A stretch of 64,000 nucleotides of DNA from Tessaracoccus antarcticus (lineage in GTDB: Bacteria > Actinomycetota > Actinomycetes > Propionibacteriales > Propionibacteriaceae). The position numbers were made by a program, and so were the translations under genes. The stretch spans positions 868,001-932,000 of the forward strand of contig NZ_REFW01000001.1 in NCBI RefSeq assembly GCF_003688855.1, in the 5' to 3' direction. This document shows, piece by piece, positions 34,364-43,502 of this stretch. The notes beneath the pieces were generated by a model. That model ran no database searches. It was not told the origin of the DNA and saw only the letters and a list, made by a program, of their open reading frames with translations. The first letter of the stretch is position 1. The number at the start of each line of letters is the position of its first letter.

Positions 34364-34956
34364 CCAAACTGGCAGTCATCTACTATTCCGCAACCGGTCA
34401 CGGCACCACCATGGCCGAACACGTTGAGCGATTCGCCAAGGAGGCCGGAGCGGAGGTGCGTCTTCGCCACGTCCGCGAAACCGTGGATCCGTCAGTCTTC
34501 GCCGGAAACCCGGCCTGGCGAGGCAACTACGAGGCGACCAAGGATCTTCCGGAAGCCACGGGCGACGACATCGTCTGGGCGGATGCGGTGATCTTCGGCT
34601 CGCCGACCCGGTACTCCAGCGTGGCAGGGTCCTTCCAGTCCTTCATTGACACGCTGGGCGGACTCTGGAGTCAGGGGAAGTTGGCGGACAAGGTGTACGC
34701 CGCGTTCACGTCCTCGCAGACCAACCATGGTGGCCAGGAGACGACGCTGCAGCACATTTACCAGATGGTCATGCACTTCGGCGGCCTCGTTGTGCCGCCC
34801 GGCTACACGGCGGCGTTGAAGTTTACCGATGGCAACCCGTACGGCGTGTCCCATATCACGGGACCCAGCAACCAGAATGAGCTGGAGCAGCACACCATCG
34901 ACGCTCTGGAGCACATGACACAGCGCGTCATCACCATCGCGGGACGCCTCGCCTGA
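34360..34956 (+). CDS. wrbA: NAD(P)H:quinone oxidoreductase, WrbA-like
   Basis: A 198-residue flavodoxin-fold enzyme making two-electron reductions of quinones. LAVIYYSATGHGTTMAEHVERFAKEAGAEV is the FMN phosphate loop. The WrbA-type ADAVIFGSPTRYSSVAGSFQSFIDTLGGLW and FTSSQTNHGGQETTLQHIYQMVMHFGGLVVPPGY are clear. Its ATG overlaps the marR stop. Expected to be induced with the divergent monooxygenase pair. Confidence 0.92.
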   Translation: MTKLAVIYYSATGHGTTMAEHVERFAKEAGAEVRLRHVRETVDPSVFAGNPAWRGNYEATKDLPEATGDDIVWADAVIFGSPTRYSSVAGSFQSFIDTLGGLWSQGKLADKVYAAFTSSQTNHGGQETTLQHIYQMVMHFGGLVVPPGYTAALKFTDGNPYGVSHITGPSNQNELEQHTIDALEHMTQRVITIAGRLA

Positions 34957-35018
34957 GTCCGAGGTAATCGGTGAAGATGGCCCGGTCAACGCCCTCAGTG
35001 AGCGGGCGCACCATCGGG

Positions 35019-35198
35019 TCAGCACTGTATCTTTTGGCTGAAATCCGCACACTCCAAGCTGGGCACCTCGTGGGACAGGGGCACCGTGAAATTCAGCATC
35101 ACTGCGTTCTCTCGCCCCTCATCGCTGCTCGCCCGCACCGGAGGCTCCATCACTCGGGCCCCCCAGTCGTGGATCACCGGCCGGTACTTGGGCGCCAT
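35019..35198 (-). CDS. small hypothetical protein
   Basis: A 59-residue open frame, ATG at 35198 and TGA at 35019, reading MAPKYRPVIHDWGARVM and ending LECADFSQKIQC. Codon use is GC-biased like real genes nearby. It follows the lipoprotein gene by 49 bases on the same strand. No ribosome site or homology is recognised; it may be a gene fragment. Confidence 0.3.
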   Translation of the reverse strand: MAPKYRPVIHDWGARVMEPPVRASSDEGRENAVMLNFTVPLSHEVPSLECADFSQKIQC

Positions 35199-35247
35199 CT
35201 GAGTCGCGGCGGAACGCAGTCATCTGCCGCATTGGGAGGGGATGAGG

Positions 35248-35790
35248 CTACGCGTCTTCGTTGAGGGTTTGACAGTCCTCTGTGAGGATGATTCTCAGCC
35301 GGGACGTCGCTTGACGGTCGGAGAGTTCTCCGTCGACCCGATACGTGATGACCTGGCTGCGGACTCGGCCAGTTTCGGCCGCGTCCCTCGACAGAGCCAG
35401 GGTGAGGAAGACATCGGTCCCGGGAGCCAGCATGTACCCGTCCACAGGTTGACGACCGGCCCACAGATCGGGGTTCTCTTTCGCCGGGTCACGCATGCCG
35501 CCTACCCCGAGCGTGGTTCCGTCACTTTGTTGCACCGGCGGTACGGCGTAGGAGTCGTTCAGCACCATGTGGTCTTGCTCGCCCAGTCGGACGGCTTGTA
35601 GCGCTATTGCGCGTTGACCCGGATTCGATACCGGAACCCCGAACCAGTACGGCTCGGCTTGGTCGGTGAGGACGCTCGCGCACATCTCGTCGCCGCCTGG
35701 AACGTTAAGGATTGGAGAGACGGCGCAGCTTGTTGCACCTAGAACTGCGGTGAGGCACCCGAGGGCGGCAAGCATTCGTCCGGTCTTCAT
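35248..35790 (-). CDS. putative lipoprotein
   Basis: A 180-residue protein with a lipoprotein signal: basic start, hydrophobic stretch and lipobox LGATSC (Cys at residue 22). The mature part has two further Cys (C37 and one near the C-terminus) that may form a disulfide, and a beta-rich look. No family is recognised. It would be anchored outside the membrane. The 289 bases up to the amidohydrolase hold no convincing gene. Confidence 0.75.
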   Translation of the reverse strand: MKTGRMLAALGCLTAVLGATSCAVSPILNVPGGDEMCASVLTDQAEPYWFGVPVSNPGQRAIALQAVRLGEQDHMVLNDSYAVPPVQQSDGTTLGVGGMRDPAKENPDLWAGRQPVDGYMLAPGTDVFLTLALSRDAAETGRVRSQVITYRVDGELSDRQATSRLRIILTEDCQTLNEDA

Positions 35791-36079
35791 GGCCGAATGC
35801 TAGACCGAACCGCTGTTACGGGTGCGATTCAACCACTGGACGGTGATGTCTTTCCCCTGGACGCTGGGTCATGCCGCGTCGAGGGAGTTGGGGACTGTCC
35901 CGTCGCTGGGATGCCGAACGACGTCTCCACCCGATCCCGCATCCATGACCCGGTGGCCACGAGCGCGGGCCAGGGTCCGCGGGGTGGGCCGATGAAGAGC
36001 GGACGAGAGCTGTCAATGTGCTTGTGCTTGCAGTTGAGCGGGGGCGATAATCAGCCAGAGGGAATCTCTGGAGGTGGCC

Positions 36080-37273
36080 ATGGTCATCCTGCGGTGCGGC
36101 AGCATGTTCGATGGTGAGCAGTTCGTCGGCAACGTCGAAATCATGATTGAAGACCGGGTGATCACCGGCGTGACCTCGGGGCTGATATCGACCCGGGTGG
36201 GAGTGGAGGGCTCGGACGTTGAAGGGGACGTGGTCGTCGACTTCGGTGCGGACGCCATGGTTCTGCCCGGATTCGTGGATACGCACCAGCACCTGACCTG
36301 GGACTGCTCACCCGATCCGGTTTTCTGGCTGACGACGGCCAGCGACGAAGATCTTCTGAGAACTGCCCGCAGGAACGCCTGGACTGCTTTGGCGTCGGGA
36401 GTGACGACGGTCCGCGATCTGGGCGATCGGGGGTATGTCACGCTGGCATTGCGCGACGAGACGGCCCTCTTCCCCGGCGCTGGCCCGACCGTGCTGCCCT
36501 CAGGCCCGCCGATCACTTCGGTGGGTGGCCATTGTTGGTTCCTGGGCGGGGAGGCGGCCGGGATCCCGGCTCTGCGGCGGGCGGTCCGGGAACGGGCCGC
36601 GCATGGGGTCTCGGTCGTCAAGGTCATGGCCACCGGCGGTAACGTCACCCCCGGCTCAGCTCCTTTCGAGTCGCAGTTCTCGCTGGAAGAGCTCCGGGCG
36701 GTCGTGGATGAGGCACACGCCCTCGGGCTCCCCGTCGCGGCCCACGGGCACGGCGTCGACGGCATCGCCGACGCCGTCGCTGCCGGCGTCGACACGGTGG
36801 AGCACTGCACCTTTATGACTGCCGAGGGGATCGCGGATCGCCCCGACGTGCTCGCCGCCATTGCAGACTCCGGGGCCCACGTCTCCTTGACCCTCGGGAT
36901 GGTGCCCGGCCTCGGTACCCCGCCACCGGCCATCGCATCGCGGATGGCCGCGCTGCTCACCCACTTGCGAGGTCTCGTAGCAGCGGGGATACCGATCGCC
37001 CTCGGCACCGACGCCGGGATCGGACCGGCTAGACCCCATGACTCCATGTCATATGCCGTGCAGGTGGCTGCGGAGCACACGTCGTTGGAGTCCGCTTTAC
37101 GGGCAGCCACCAGCGGCTCGGCCCAGGCGCTGCGTCTTGGCTCTTCGATCGGCCGCCTGCGCCCGGGCTACGACGCTGATCTGGTGATCCTTGGAGCGGA
37201 TCCGCGCCGCGAGATCAACGCTCTGCGTGATGTGCGCGCCGTCATCCGGCACGGGGTCCGCGTCGTGGGGTGA
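36080..37273 (+). CDS. metal-dependent amidohydrolase
   Basis: A 397-residue amidohydrolase of the imidazolonepropionase/prolidase-like group. Metal-binding residues are visible: the HxH in VDTHQHL, the Lys in SVVKVMATGG (possibly carbamylated), His in AAHGHG and VEHCTFM, and Asp in LGTDAG. The composite N- and C-terminal beta-sandwich is present (MVILRCGSMFDG and RPGYDADLVILGADP). GGAGG five bases before ATG 36080 decides the start over GTG 36074. Substrates of this group range from Xaa-Pro dipeptides to organophosphates, so none is assigned. Confidence 0.87.
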   Translation: MVILRCGSMFDGEQFVGNVEIMIEDRVITGVTSGLISTRVGVEGSDVEGDVVVDFGADAMVLPGFVDTHQHLTWDCSPDPVFWLTTASDEDLLRTARRNAWTALASGVTTVRDLGDRGYVTLALRDETALFPGAGPTVLPSGPPITSVGGHCWFLGGEAAGIPALRRAVRERAAHGVSVVKVMATGGNVTPGSAPFESQFSLEELRAVVDEAHALGLPVAAHGHGVDGIADAVAAGVDTVEHCTFMTAEGIADRPDVLAAIADSGAHVSLTLGMVPGLGTPPPAIASRMAALLTHLRGLVAAGIPIALGTDAGIGPARPHDSMSYAVQVAAEHTSLESALRAATSGSAQALRLGSSIGRLRPGYDADLVILGADPRREINALRDVRAVIRHGVRVVG

Positions 37274-37289
37274 CCACGCCTCGTCCCAG

Positions 37290-37496
37290 TCAGCCCCTCG
37301 GCGGCCCGCACGCTGGTGCTCGTCGCCAAAGCTTTTTTCGCGGCAAGAGCACCACGCGCGGCATGAAATGCGTCCCGTGCCAAGGGTTCTTTGCGAACTG
37401 AGGGAACCTGAAAAGATCCGCGGTGTGGAACCTGTCGATCAGGGACAGGGGCCCGTCCTCGTCTTGCGTGCACGTGGCCATCCACGGGAGAGACAT
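37290..37496 (-). CDS. doubtful small open frame
   Basis: A 68-residue frame with one protein-like stretch (HTADLFRFPQFAKNPWHG). No ribosome site, signal or family is seen. It occupies most of the 267-base gap between two genes and may be a remnant or chance frame. Confidence 0.2.
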   Translation of the reverse strand: MSLPWMATCTQDEDGPLSLIDRFHTADLFRFPQFAKNPWHGTHFMPRVVLLPRKKLWRRAPACGPPRG

Positions 37497-37540
37497 TCTT
37501 GCATCTAGGTCGCCATCAACAGGGGAGTCCCGAGGTCACG

Positions 37541-37966
37541 TCACTCAACTGGTTGCGCGTCGGGCTTCGAGAAGAAGCGCCAAGCGGCCACCCCACCTCC
37601 AACTGCCGCGAGACCGAGGAACGACATGAATGCCGTGCCGAAGGCATCTAGGTCGTCGTACCCGTAACCGGCGCCCGCGAGAACCAGGAGGATCGCAAGG
37701 GCGAATGCAGTCAGACCCCATACCCAGAGCGCGGCGTCGGTCTTTTGTAGTTTTTCCTCGCCGATCACTACCGTCACCAAGCCTGCCAGTAGTGCTCCCG
37801 CCACGACGGAGACGTAAACAAAGATGGCGGCATTGCCGATGTAGAACGCCAGCTTCTGGAGCGACCACTCGTCGCCTGTGCCGATGGAGAGAAGGCTCTT
37901 CAGAACACCGAGGACTGTGAGCGCGGCAGTGATCAACCCGAACGCCTTCCCCAAGGGAACCTTCAT
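37541..37966 (-). CDS. four-helix membrane protein of unknown function
   Basis: A 141-residue protein with four clear membrane segments, roughly residues 7-27, 42-68, 80-100 and 108-131, and short charged loops. ATG 37966. No motif tied to a family is recognised. It stands alone between the amidohydrolase and an acetyltransferase. Confidence 0.65.
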   Translation of the reverse strand: MKVPLGKAFGLITAALTVLGVLKSLLSIGTGDEWSLQKLAFYIGNAAIFVYVSVVAGALLAGLVTVVIGEEKLQKTDAALWVWGLTAFALAILLVLAGAGYGYDDLDAFGTAFMSFLGLAAVGGGVAAWRFFSKPDAQPVE

Positions 37967-38160
37967 GGGTCACGTATCCAGTGTTGCGCCGAGCATGTAT
38001 ACAGACGGTCGTGCCCGCGCCACCGCCGATGCGCCGAGCAGGCGACAAAGAGTGAATGAGGACGAGCCTCGTCCGGATGCGAAGCTCGGCATCCGGATCA
38101 GTCGCGGACGGCGCGGCTCGGCATGAAGTTGGTTCCGGCGGTGGGTGATAGGTATTGACC

Positions 38161-38766
38161 ATGCAGATCCTCACCCCCGAGATTCTCACAGGTCAGCTCG
38201 TCCGCCTGGAGCCGCTCAGCGACGAACATGTTGAGGGGCTGCGCGTAGCCGTGCAGGACGGCCGGATAGCAGACTTGTGGTACACCTCAGCTCCTCGCCC
38301 CGAGGCGATGGCGCACGACGTAGAAGCGAAATTGGACCAGGCGGCTCAGGGGCTCATGCTTCCGTTCGCCATCCGTCGGTTGGCCGATGATCGGCTGATC
38401 GGCGTGACAACCTACTGTCACCCGATTCCAGCCGTCCCGGCCGTCGAGATCGGCTACACATGGCAGGCGGGCTCTGCGCATCGCACGGGGACGAACACCG
38501 AGGCGAAGTTGCTGATGCTCAGCCATGCATTTGAGGAATGGGGCTGTCGACGGGTGTCCTTCCGTGCAACGTGGTTCAACCACCCATCTCGGCGGGCGAT
38601 CGAGCGGCTCGGGGCGAGCTTTGAGGGCCGCATCCGAAACGACCGCATCCTGCGCACAGGGGAAGTGACAGACACCGCGCAGTACTCGATAACGGACGGC
38701 GACTGGTTCGCAGTCCGCCACCACCTGCGACACCTGATCGCGAGTAACACAACTAGCGCTTCGTGA
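38161..38766 (+). CDS. GNAT-family N-acetyltransferase (RimJ-like)
   Basis: A 201-residue acetyltransferase of the Acetyltransf_3 (RimJ/RimL) type. LTGQLVRLEPLSDEHVEGLRVA opens the fold, LPFAIRRLADDRLIGVTTYCHP the central strands, VEIGYTWQAGSAHRTGTNTEAKLLMLSHAFEEWGCRRVSFRATWFNHPSRRAIERLGASFEG the CoA-binding and C-terminal part. ATG 38161 is chosen over TTG 38155. Substrate unknown. Confidence 0.9.
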   Translation: MQILTPEILTGQLVRLEPLSDEHVEGLRVAVQDGRIADLWYTSAPRPEAMAHDVEAKLDQAAQGLMLPFAIRRLADDRLIGVTTYCHPIPAVPAVEIGYTWQAGSAHRTGTNTEAKLLMLSHAFEEWGCRRVSFRATWFNHPSRRAIERLGASFEGRIRNDRILRTGEVTDTAQYSITDGDWFAVRHHLRHLIASNTTSAS

Positions 38767-39162
38767 TGGCGCGTGAAACTGGCCACCAATGATGCCCCGA
38801 ACATCCCGTCATTCCGCCTCGCCTGGTCCCGACAGCGTTCAGGATGGGCCGGGAGTGGGCCTCAATGTCGTGCCGCGCACCACACTGCCGCATGACTGGC
38901 GAGACGGTCCCGTACGTGAACAGCGGCGGGTGATCCCATGGTTCGTCCTCGCGCTCGAGGGCGGCTCATCCGGCGATCGTGCCTTACCCATCCCACCCCA
39001 GGCAATCTCCAGAATCGTCGGGGACGCTCACCCGAGCGCGACGTCTCGGTTCTGGGCTGGAACACCAGAGCGTGAGGACCCGGCAGTGGTTCTCTTGCGC
39101 GGCTGAGCCCTGCTATAGGCTGATCGTCGGAGTGGATGGGGCCGTTTGTGGAGGGGGGCCTG
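38767..39162. other. intergenic, no convincing gene
   Basis: About 400 bases. A plus-strand frame (38789-39106) is open but has no ribosome site or motif. Nothing else is seen. Confidence 0.45.
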
Positions 39163-40086
39163 GTGGATCACAAGCGCGAGTTCGTCGGGGTCTTGTGCAC
39201 GCTCGCACTCGCCACGGGCTTGTCTGCATGTGGCGCGCCGATCCCGCGCGAGGCGGTGCCCGAGGGTTGGGCGCTGGAGGTTCACCAGCCGGGTGAATGG
39301 TGGACCCAGCCGTTGATTCCGCGCTCCGTTGTGGTGCAGCGCTGCCCGCCACCTATCGGCTGGGCGTCAGAACCCGACCTGAGCAACGTGACAGGAGTGC
39401 TTCCCGGCAGCGACGTCGAGTACTCCTTTGCCTCCGATGACTACCACTGTTCGGTCGGTTGGTCCGAGCCCGCGAGCGAGGGGGAGTTCTCTGTTGCGGA
39501 CATGTCCACCGAGGCGGGCCTGCGCCGGGCCTGCTCGAGAAGCGGCCTGCCGATGGACGCGTCGTGGCGATTCCTGGGCTCCAAGCCGAGCGAGCGAGTG
39601 GGTGATCTGCCCGGCATGGAAGAAGGCGGGTTGGAGACGTGGGAGGTCGCGACCGCGGCGTTCATCGACGAATTTGGCACTGTGGTGAGTTGCTTGGTCG
39701 AGCATATGGGCGACGCCGGTACCTTCCAGTGGGTGGAGTTGTCGGTCGGGGCGGACACAGCTGTCACTCCCGGCGGTGCAGCCTGCCCGGTGCAGCCACG
39801 CAACATGGCCCGCGACGACGACGGCACACTGATGGACTATCAACTCAGGGGTGCGGGCGCCGTCCGTGAGGACCGTGGGAAAATCCTGACCGAAGCGACG
39901 ACGCTGCGGATCGGCGTGGTCGGCGACAGCGTGATGACCTCGCACCCTGTGGTGGACGGCATTGCGATCGTCGACGCCTCAGTAGTACCGAACGCCACCA
40001 TCCCCTTCGACTGGGACCAACCGCTACCCGTCGAAGGACAGATCTATGACGCGGATGGCGACCTTTTGGCCACCTGCCGCGGCTGA
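39163..40086 (+). CDS. putative lipoprotein
   Basis: A 307-residue exported protein. The GTG at 39163 follows GGAGGGG and gives a lipoprotein signal with lipobox GLSAC (Cys near residue 23). The mature part has several Cys and an alternating beta pattern; it ends near a DGDLLATCRG. No family is recognised. It is probably membrane-anchored on the outer face. Confidence 0.72.
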   Translation: MDHKREFVGVLCTLALATGLSACGAPIPREAVPEGWALEVHQPGEWWTQPLIPRSVVVQRCPPPIGWASEPDLSNVTGVLPGSDVEYSFASDDYHCSVGWSEPASEGEFSVADMSTEAGLRRACSRSGLPMDASWRFLGSKPSERVGDLPGMEEGGLETWEVATAAFIDEFGTVVSCLVEHMGDAGTFQWVELSVGADTAVTPGGAACPVQPRNMARDDDGTLMDYQLRGAGAVREDRGKILTEATTLRIGVVGDSVMTSHPVVDGIAIVDASVVPNATIPFDWDQPLPVEGQIYDADGDLLATCRG

Positions 40087-40417
40087 CACCCCAGCCCTGA
40101 ACTGACCGCTGACCCACGCATCACAGCCGGCGGCGGTGGCGGTAGAGCGCAACGGTTTTGAGTTCGACCCAGTGACGGGGTTCGAATCCGGTCTCGCCAT
40201 GCTCGATGATCCGTGCGCCTGGGGCGGCAGAGAGTGCCGGGCAGTGGATTTCCATCAACAGTCAGAGTACTGAGGTGCGGGTCGTCGATTGGGCCCATCG
40301 AAGGCTCCCTCAACTCAACGGGTCAGAGCCCGCCTCTTCACAGGCGCGGCGTTCAGCGCGGACCGATGGGAGAAGGCTCGCCGTCACCATGAACCGTCGT
40401 GCGGTCCATGACTCGGC
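40087..40417. other. gene-free stretch with a degenerate tRNA-like segment
   Basis: Position 40141 starts GGTAGAGCGCAAC, the D-arm sequence common in tRNA-Gly, and 40178-40189 has GGGTTCGAATCC as in T-arms. Acceptor and T stems do not pair, and the spacing is about four bases too long, so it is not a working tRNA. The minus-strand frame across it (40121-40255) gives the GETGFEP-type peptide typical of antisense tRNA. Rest: nothing seen. Confidence 0.35.
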
Positions 40418-41992
40418 TCATTTACCCTGGCGGACCCGGATCTCACGGACCTTCAAATCCTTGAACGTCGCTGTGCCTTCATGGGAGTACAGCCGGATCC
40501 GGTCATCTACTCCGAGGGGGAAGACCCGGTGCGAGTGGACGATGCGGCCATCATCGATGAACATCTCGACGCTGGTCCGGTCGACCAGGATCCGCAGCTT
40601 GAGTCGGCCTGAGGAGGGATCGATCGGTGTCTGTGATTCACCGCCAGTCGGGTTGACTGTGGGCTTGCGATTGACGTAGGCGAACGGGCCCTTCAGATAG
40701 GCCCCGGCGGCGACGTGCCGTCCGCCTTGTGGTGCGCGACAGATCTCCAATCCCACATTGGCCGGAGGGGACGCGGGATCCCATGTGATGTCACAGGTCA
40801 GGTCGTATGCGAGGGACATAACATTCAGGTCCTTCGTGCCGTCAACGGTTACGTCACCCAGGTTGTGGGTGCGCTTGACATGGTTTGACAGTGCCGCCGT
40901 GGGCGAGGATGCCAAGTAGTACTCGCCACCATCGCCACGCTTGAGCCGGACATCGCGCACGATCATGTCGTCCCCGTTGTAGCCGTCGGTTACCAGGGTT
41001 GGGGTGTTGTGGGGGTAGTCCCAGAAGTTGGCCCATCCGATGCTGCGGCGAAGGCTGGGATCCTCGGTTCCGTCCTTCTTGTGGTGCGGATAAGTGACAG
41101 CACCGTAGAAGTCGAAGCCCCAGTCCAGCCACTGAGGTTCGCCCTCGTCAGGTTGAAATGAGGTGCCATCGAAGGCTCCGCTCCAGTAGGCGTAGGTAGC
41201 TGGCAACCCTCGACCCTTGCCGTTGGCACTGGTACCCAGTATCCAGTGGGAGGTGCCGTCGTCGGCGGTCATCTGGAACAGGTCGGGGCATTCCAGCAGT
41301 CCAAGGTCAGAGCGCCTGAATTCACCCACCCGTTCCCAGGTTCGCAGGTTCGGTGACACGTAGAACCCCAGCAGGTTGCCTTCCGCGTTGGCCATGAACC
41401 ACCGGGAGCGTGCCTCGTCCCAGAAGACTTTGGGGTCCCGGAAGTCGTGGACCCCCGGGTTGGGGAGAACGGGGTCTGTGCCTGATGGCCGAAACGTTCT
41501 GCCCCTGTCCTTGGAGTACCAGAGGTACTGGGCCTGTCGTCCCTCGGGTGCCTGTGTGACCAGGGCGATGACAGCACCTTTGCCGTAGCCGGCTGTGCCG
41601 TGTTCGTCGACCACGACGCTGCCGGACCAGCAGTCGCCGTTGGCGTTGCTGAACTTGGGAATGGCGACGCCCTCGTCGCGGAAGACGACATGGTCCCGCG
41701 TTGTCGCGCGACGCCATGCGGTGCCGCCCCCGCCTGTGAGGTAGTCGGCGTTGTAGAGGTAGTAGTAGTGGTACTTGCCGTCGATGTAGATGGGGCGCTG
41801 GGGGTCGTTCTTCCAGTTGTCAGGAACGCTGAAGTGGTACTCCGGTCGCATGTGCACGCGTCCTTTCGACGATGCTTTCCCATCTGCGGAAGCAGTCTGG
41901 GTGCCCGATGTGGCTGCGATGGTGCCGGTCACGGCGAGCATGCCTGCCCCTGCCATGAGTCCCCTTCGCGAGAGCGTGGATTCGTCATGCAT
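40418..41992 (-). CDS. exported GH32 beta-fructosidase (levanase-like)
   Basis: A 524-residue glycoside hydrolase family 32 enzyme with a Tat signal (SRRGLMAGAGMLAVTG). The nucleophile region reads NDPQRPIY (usual NDPNG, Asp kept), then FRDPKVFWD and the acid/base ECPDLF. A C-terminal beta-sandwich follows (LRILVDRTSVEMFIDDG). It would split levan, inulin or sucrose outside the cell, and the products would be imported by the adjacent transporter. It is last in the operon; its ATG overlaps the previous stop by 8 bases (ATGCATGA). Confidence 0.9.
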   Translation of the reverse strand: MHDESTLSRRGLMAGAGMLAVTGTIAATSGTQTASADGKASSKGRVHMRPEYHFSVPDNWKNDPQRPIYIDGKYHYYYLYNADYLTGGGGTAWRRATTRDHVVFRDEGVAIPKFSNANGDCWSGSVVVDEHGTAGYGKGAVIALVTQAPEGRQAQYLWYSKDRGRTFRPSGTDPVLPNPGVHDFRDPKVFWDEARSRWFMANAEGNLLGFYVSPNLRTWERVGEFRRSDLGLLECPDLFQMTADDGTSHWILGTSANGKGRGLPATYAYWSGAFDGTSFQPDEGEPQWLDWGFDFYGAVTYPHHKKDGTEDPSLRRSIGWANFWDYPHNTPTLVTDGYNGDDMIVRDVRLKRGDGGEYYLASSPTAALSNHVKRTHNLGDVTVDGTKDLNVMSLAYDLTCDITWDPASPPANVGLEICRAPQGGRHVAAGAYLKGPFAYVNRKPTVNPTGGESQTPIDPSSGRLKLRILVDRTSVEMFIDDGRIVHSHRVFPLGVDDRIRLYSHEGTATFKDLKVREIRVRQGK

Positions 41993-43502
41993 GGTTGCTG
42001 TCCTTTCGTCGTGGGAGATCTGCCGAGACGCGGTGCGTGTGAGCGGTTGTGTTCCGGCTGGTGGAGTTCATGGACCAGACGCGTGCCGTGGTCTGACCGG
42101 CGGACTGGCGCAAGCCGATACCCAATGCGTCGTGCCGGGTTGGGTAGGCGCGGGCGGTCAGCGGAACACCATTTGCGAATGACTCCAGTGCGGAGTGGTC
42201 CACCAGGATGCGCAGGGAAACCTTCCCGTCGCTGCTGGGGATGCTGCCGCTGAGGGGTGTTGTGTCCACTGTTGGGTCCAGGCTTGACGTGCTGCGGTCA
42301 AGGCTGAGGCGTACCCCGTTGGTGGTGTGTTCAAGCAGGTAGACGGTCTGTTCCGCGTTGTCGGGGGTCGCCCGGACCTTGACCTCCAGAGTCGCTCCGG
42401 GTGGCAACGTGACATCCAATTCGACGTCCAGCTGGTCGCCCGTGAGTTCAGCGGTCGGCAGATGTGAGCCATCCCCGTCGAACAGCAGGCGGGAGCGCAG
42501 TCGGTCCACCTCGGGAGCGGGGTGCTGATGGAGCGTGCCATCGGGGCGTGCGGTGACGAGGCGTGGGAGCGACATGACACCCGACCAGCCTGCTGCGATC
42601 TGCGCAGCATCCGACCGGCCCTCCTGCAGCCACCCGAACATCAGACGGCGTCCCGCTTCGTCGCGCATCGACTGTGGGGCGTAGAAGAACCGGCCGCCCA
42701 GATCGAGTCGGTGGAGCCCCTCCGGAATGAACCGGTCACCCTCCATCTGGCCCACCCAGTAGAGCGTGTGCATCGTGACGCCGTGGTCCCATGCTGAGAA
42801 GACCATGATGTGGTGCTGGCCGCTGCCCGCGTCCCCCAGGGGGAACACGTCGATGCACTCCCACATCGTGCCCGTCCACAGGGGTGTCCCCTTGTTCGTT
42901 TCGGCGTTGCCTGTCAGCAGAGGGCCGAGGTAGGTCCAGGAACGCAGGTCACGCGACTCGTAGAGCAGAGCCGCCCCACCCACTCCACGAACACCGGAGC
43001 CGATGACCTGACGCCATGTGTCCCCTTCCTGCCATAGGCAATGGTCGCGGAAGGCGATGATGTCGAGGTCGGCGGGCGGGGCTGAGATCACCGGGTTGTC
43101 GGGATGTTTGCGCCACTGGGTGAGATCCGGGGTGCCGAAGGCCAGGCAAGGCAGCTCGCTGCCACCCTTGCGGCCCGAATACATGATCGTGGGCACGCCA
43201 TCATGGTGGACCAGGACACCGGACCAGCAGCCATCCTCGTCCGGACCCGTGCCGGGGGTCAGTGCGATCGGCAGTTCTTCCCACTCGAGGAGGTCACTGC
43301 TGACCGCGTGCCCCCAATGGATCTTGTGGTGCACGGGCGCGTAGGGGTTGTACTGGTAGAAGAGGTGGAACAGGCCTTCGTGAAAGGTGAGCCCGTTCGG
43401 GTCATTCAGCCATCCAGCGGTGACGAAATGGAATTCTGGACGATGCGGGTCCGTTGCAGCCAGGGCTTCCAGTTCAGCGCGCTTCTGTTGGACGACACTC
43501 AT
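41985..43502 (-). CDS. cytoplasmic GH32 beta-fructosidase / sucrase
   Basis: A 505-residue GH32 enzyme without signal peptide. The nucleophile motif AGWLNDPNGL is near residue 30, FRDHCLWQEG replaces the usual FRDP, and the acid/base is in MWECIDVFPLG. The C-terminal sandwich has LRILVDHSALESFANG. It would hydrolyse imported fructo-oligosaccharides or sucrose. AGGAG precedes ATG 43502, which overlaps the ATPase stop (ATGA). The change of Pro to His after FRD is a minor variation. Confidence 0.92.
   Translation of the reverse strand: MSVVQQKRAELEALAATDPHRPEFHFVTAGWLNDPNGLTFHEGLFHLFYQYNPYAPVHHKIHWGHAVSSDLLEWEELPIALTPGTGPDEDGCWSGVLVHHDGVPTIMYSGRKGGSELPCLAFGTPDLTQWRKHPDNPVISAPPADLDIIAFRDHCLWQEGDTWRQVIGSGVRGVGGAALLYESRDLRSWTYLGPLLTGNAETNKGTPLWTGTMWECIDVFPLGDAGSGQHHIMVFSAWDHGVTMHTLYWVGQMEGDRFIPEGLHRLDLGGRFFYAPQSMRDEAGRRLMFGWLQEGRSDAAQIAAGWSGVMSLPRLVTARPDGTLHQHPAPEVDRLRSRLLFDGDGSHLPTAELTGDQLDVELDVTLPPGATLEVKVRATPDNAEQTVYLLEHTTNGVRLSLDRSTSSLDPTVDTTPLSGSIPSSDGKVSLRILVDHSALESFANGVPLTARAYPTRHDALGIGLRQSAGQTTARVWSMNSTSRNTTAHTHRVSADLPRRKDSNHA

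Noticed and set aside
40121-40255. Small minus-strand protein containing GETGFEP
   Set aside because: This peptide is the usual false translation of the antisense of a tRNA T-arm; treated as tRNA-like DNA instead.
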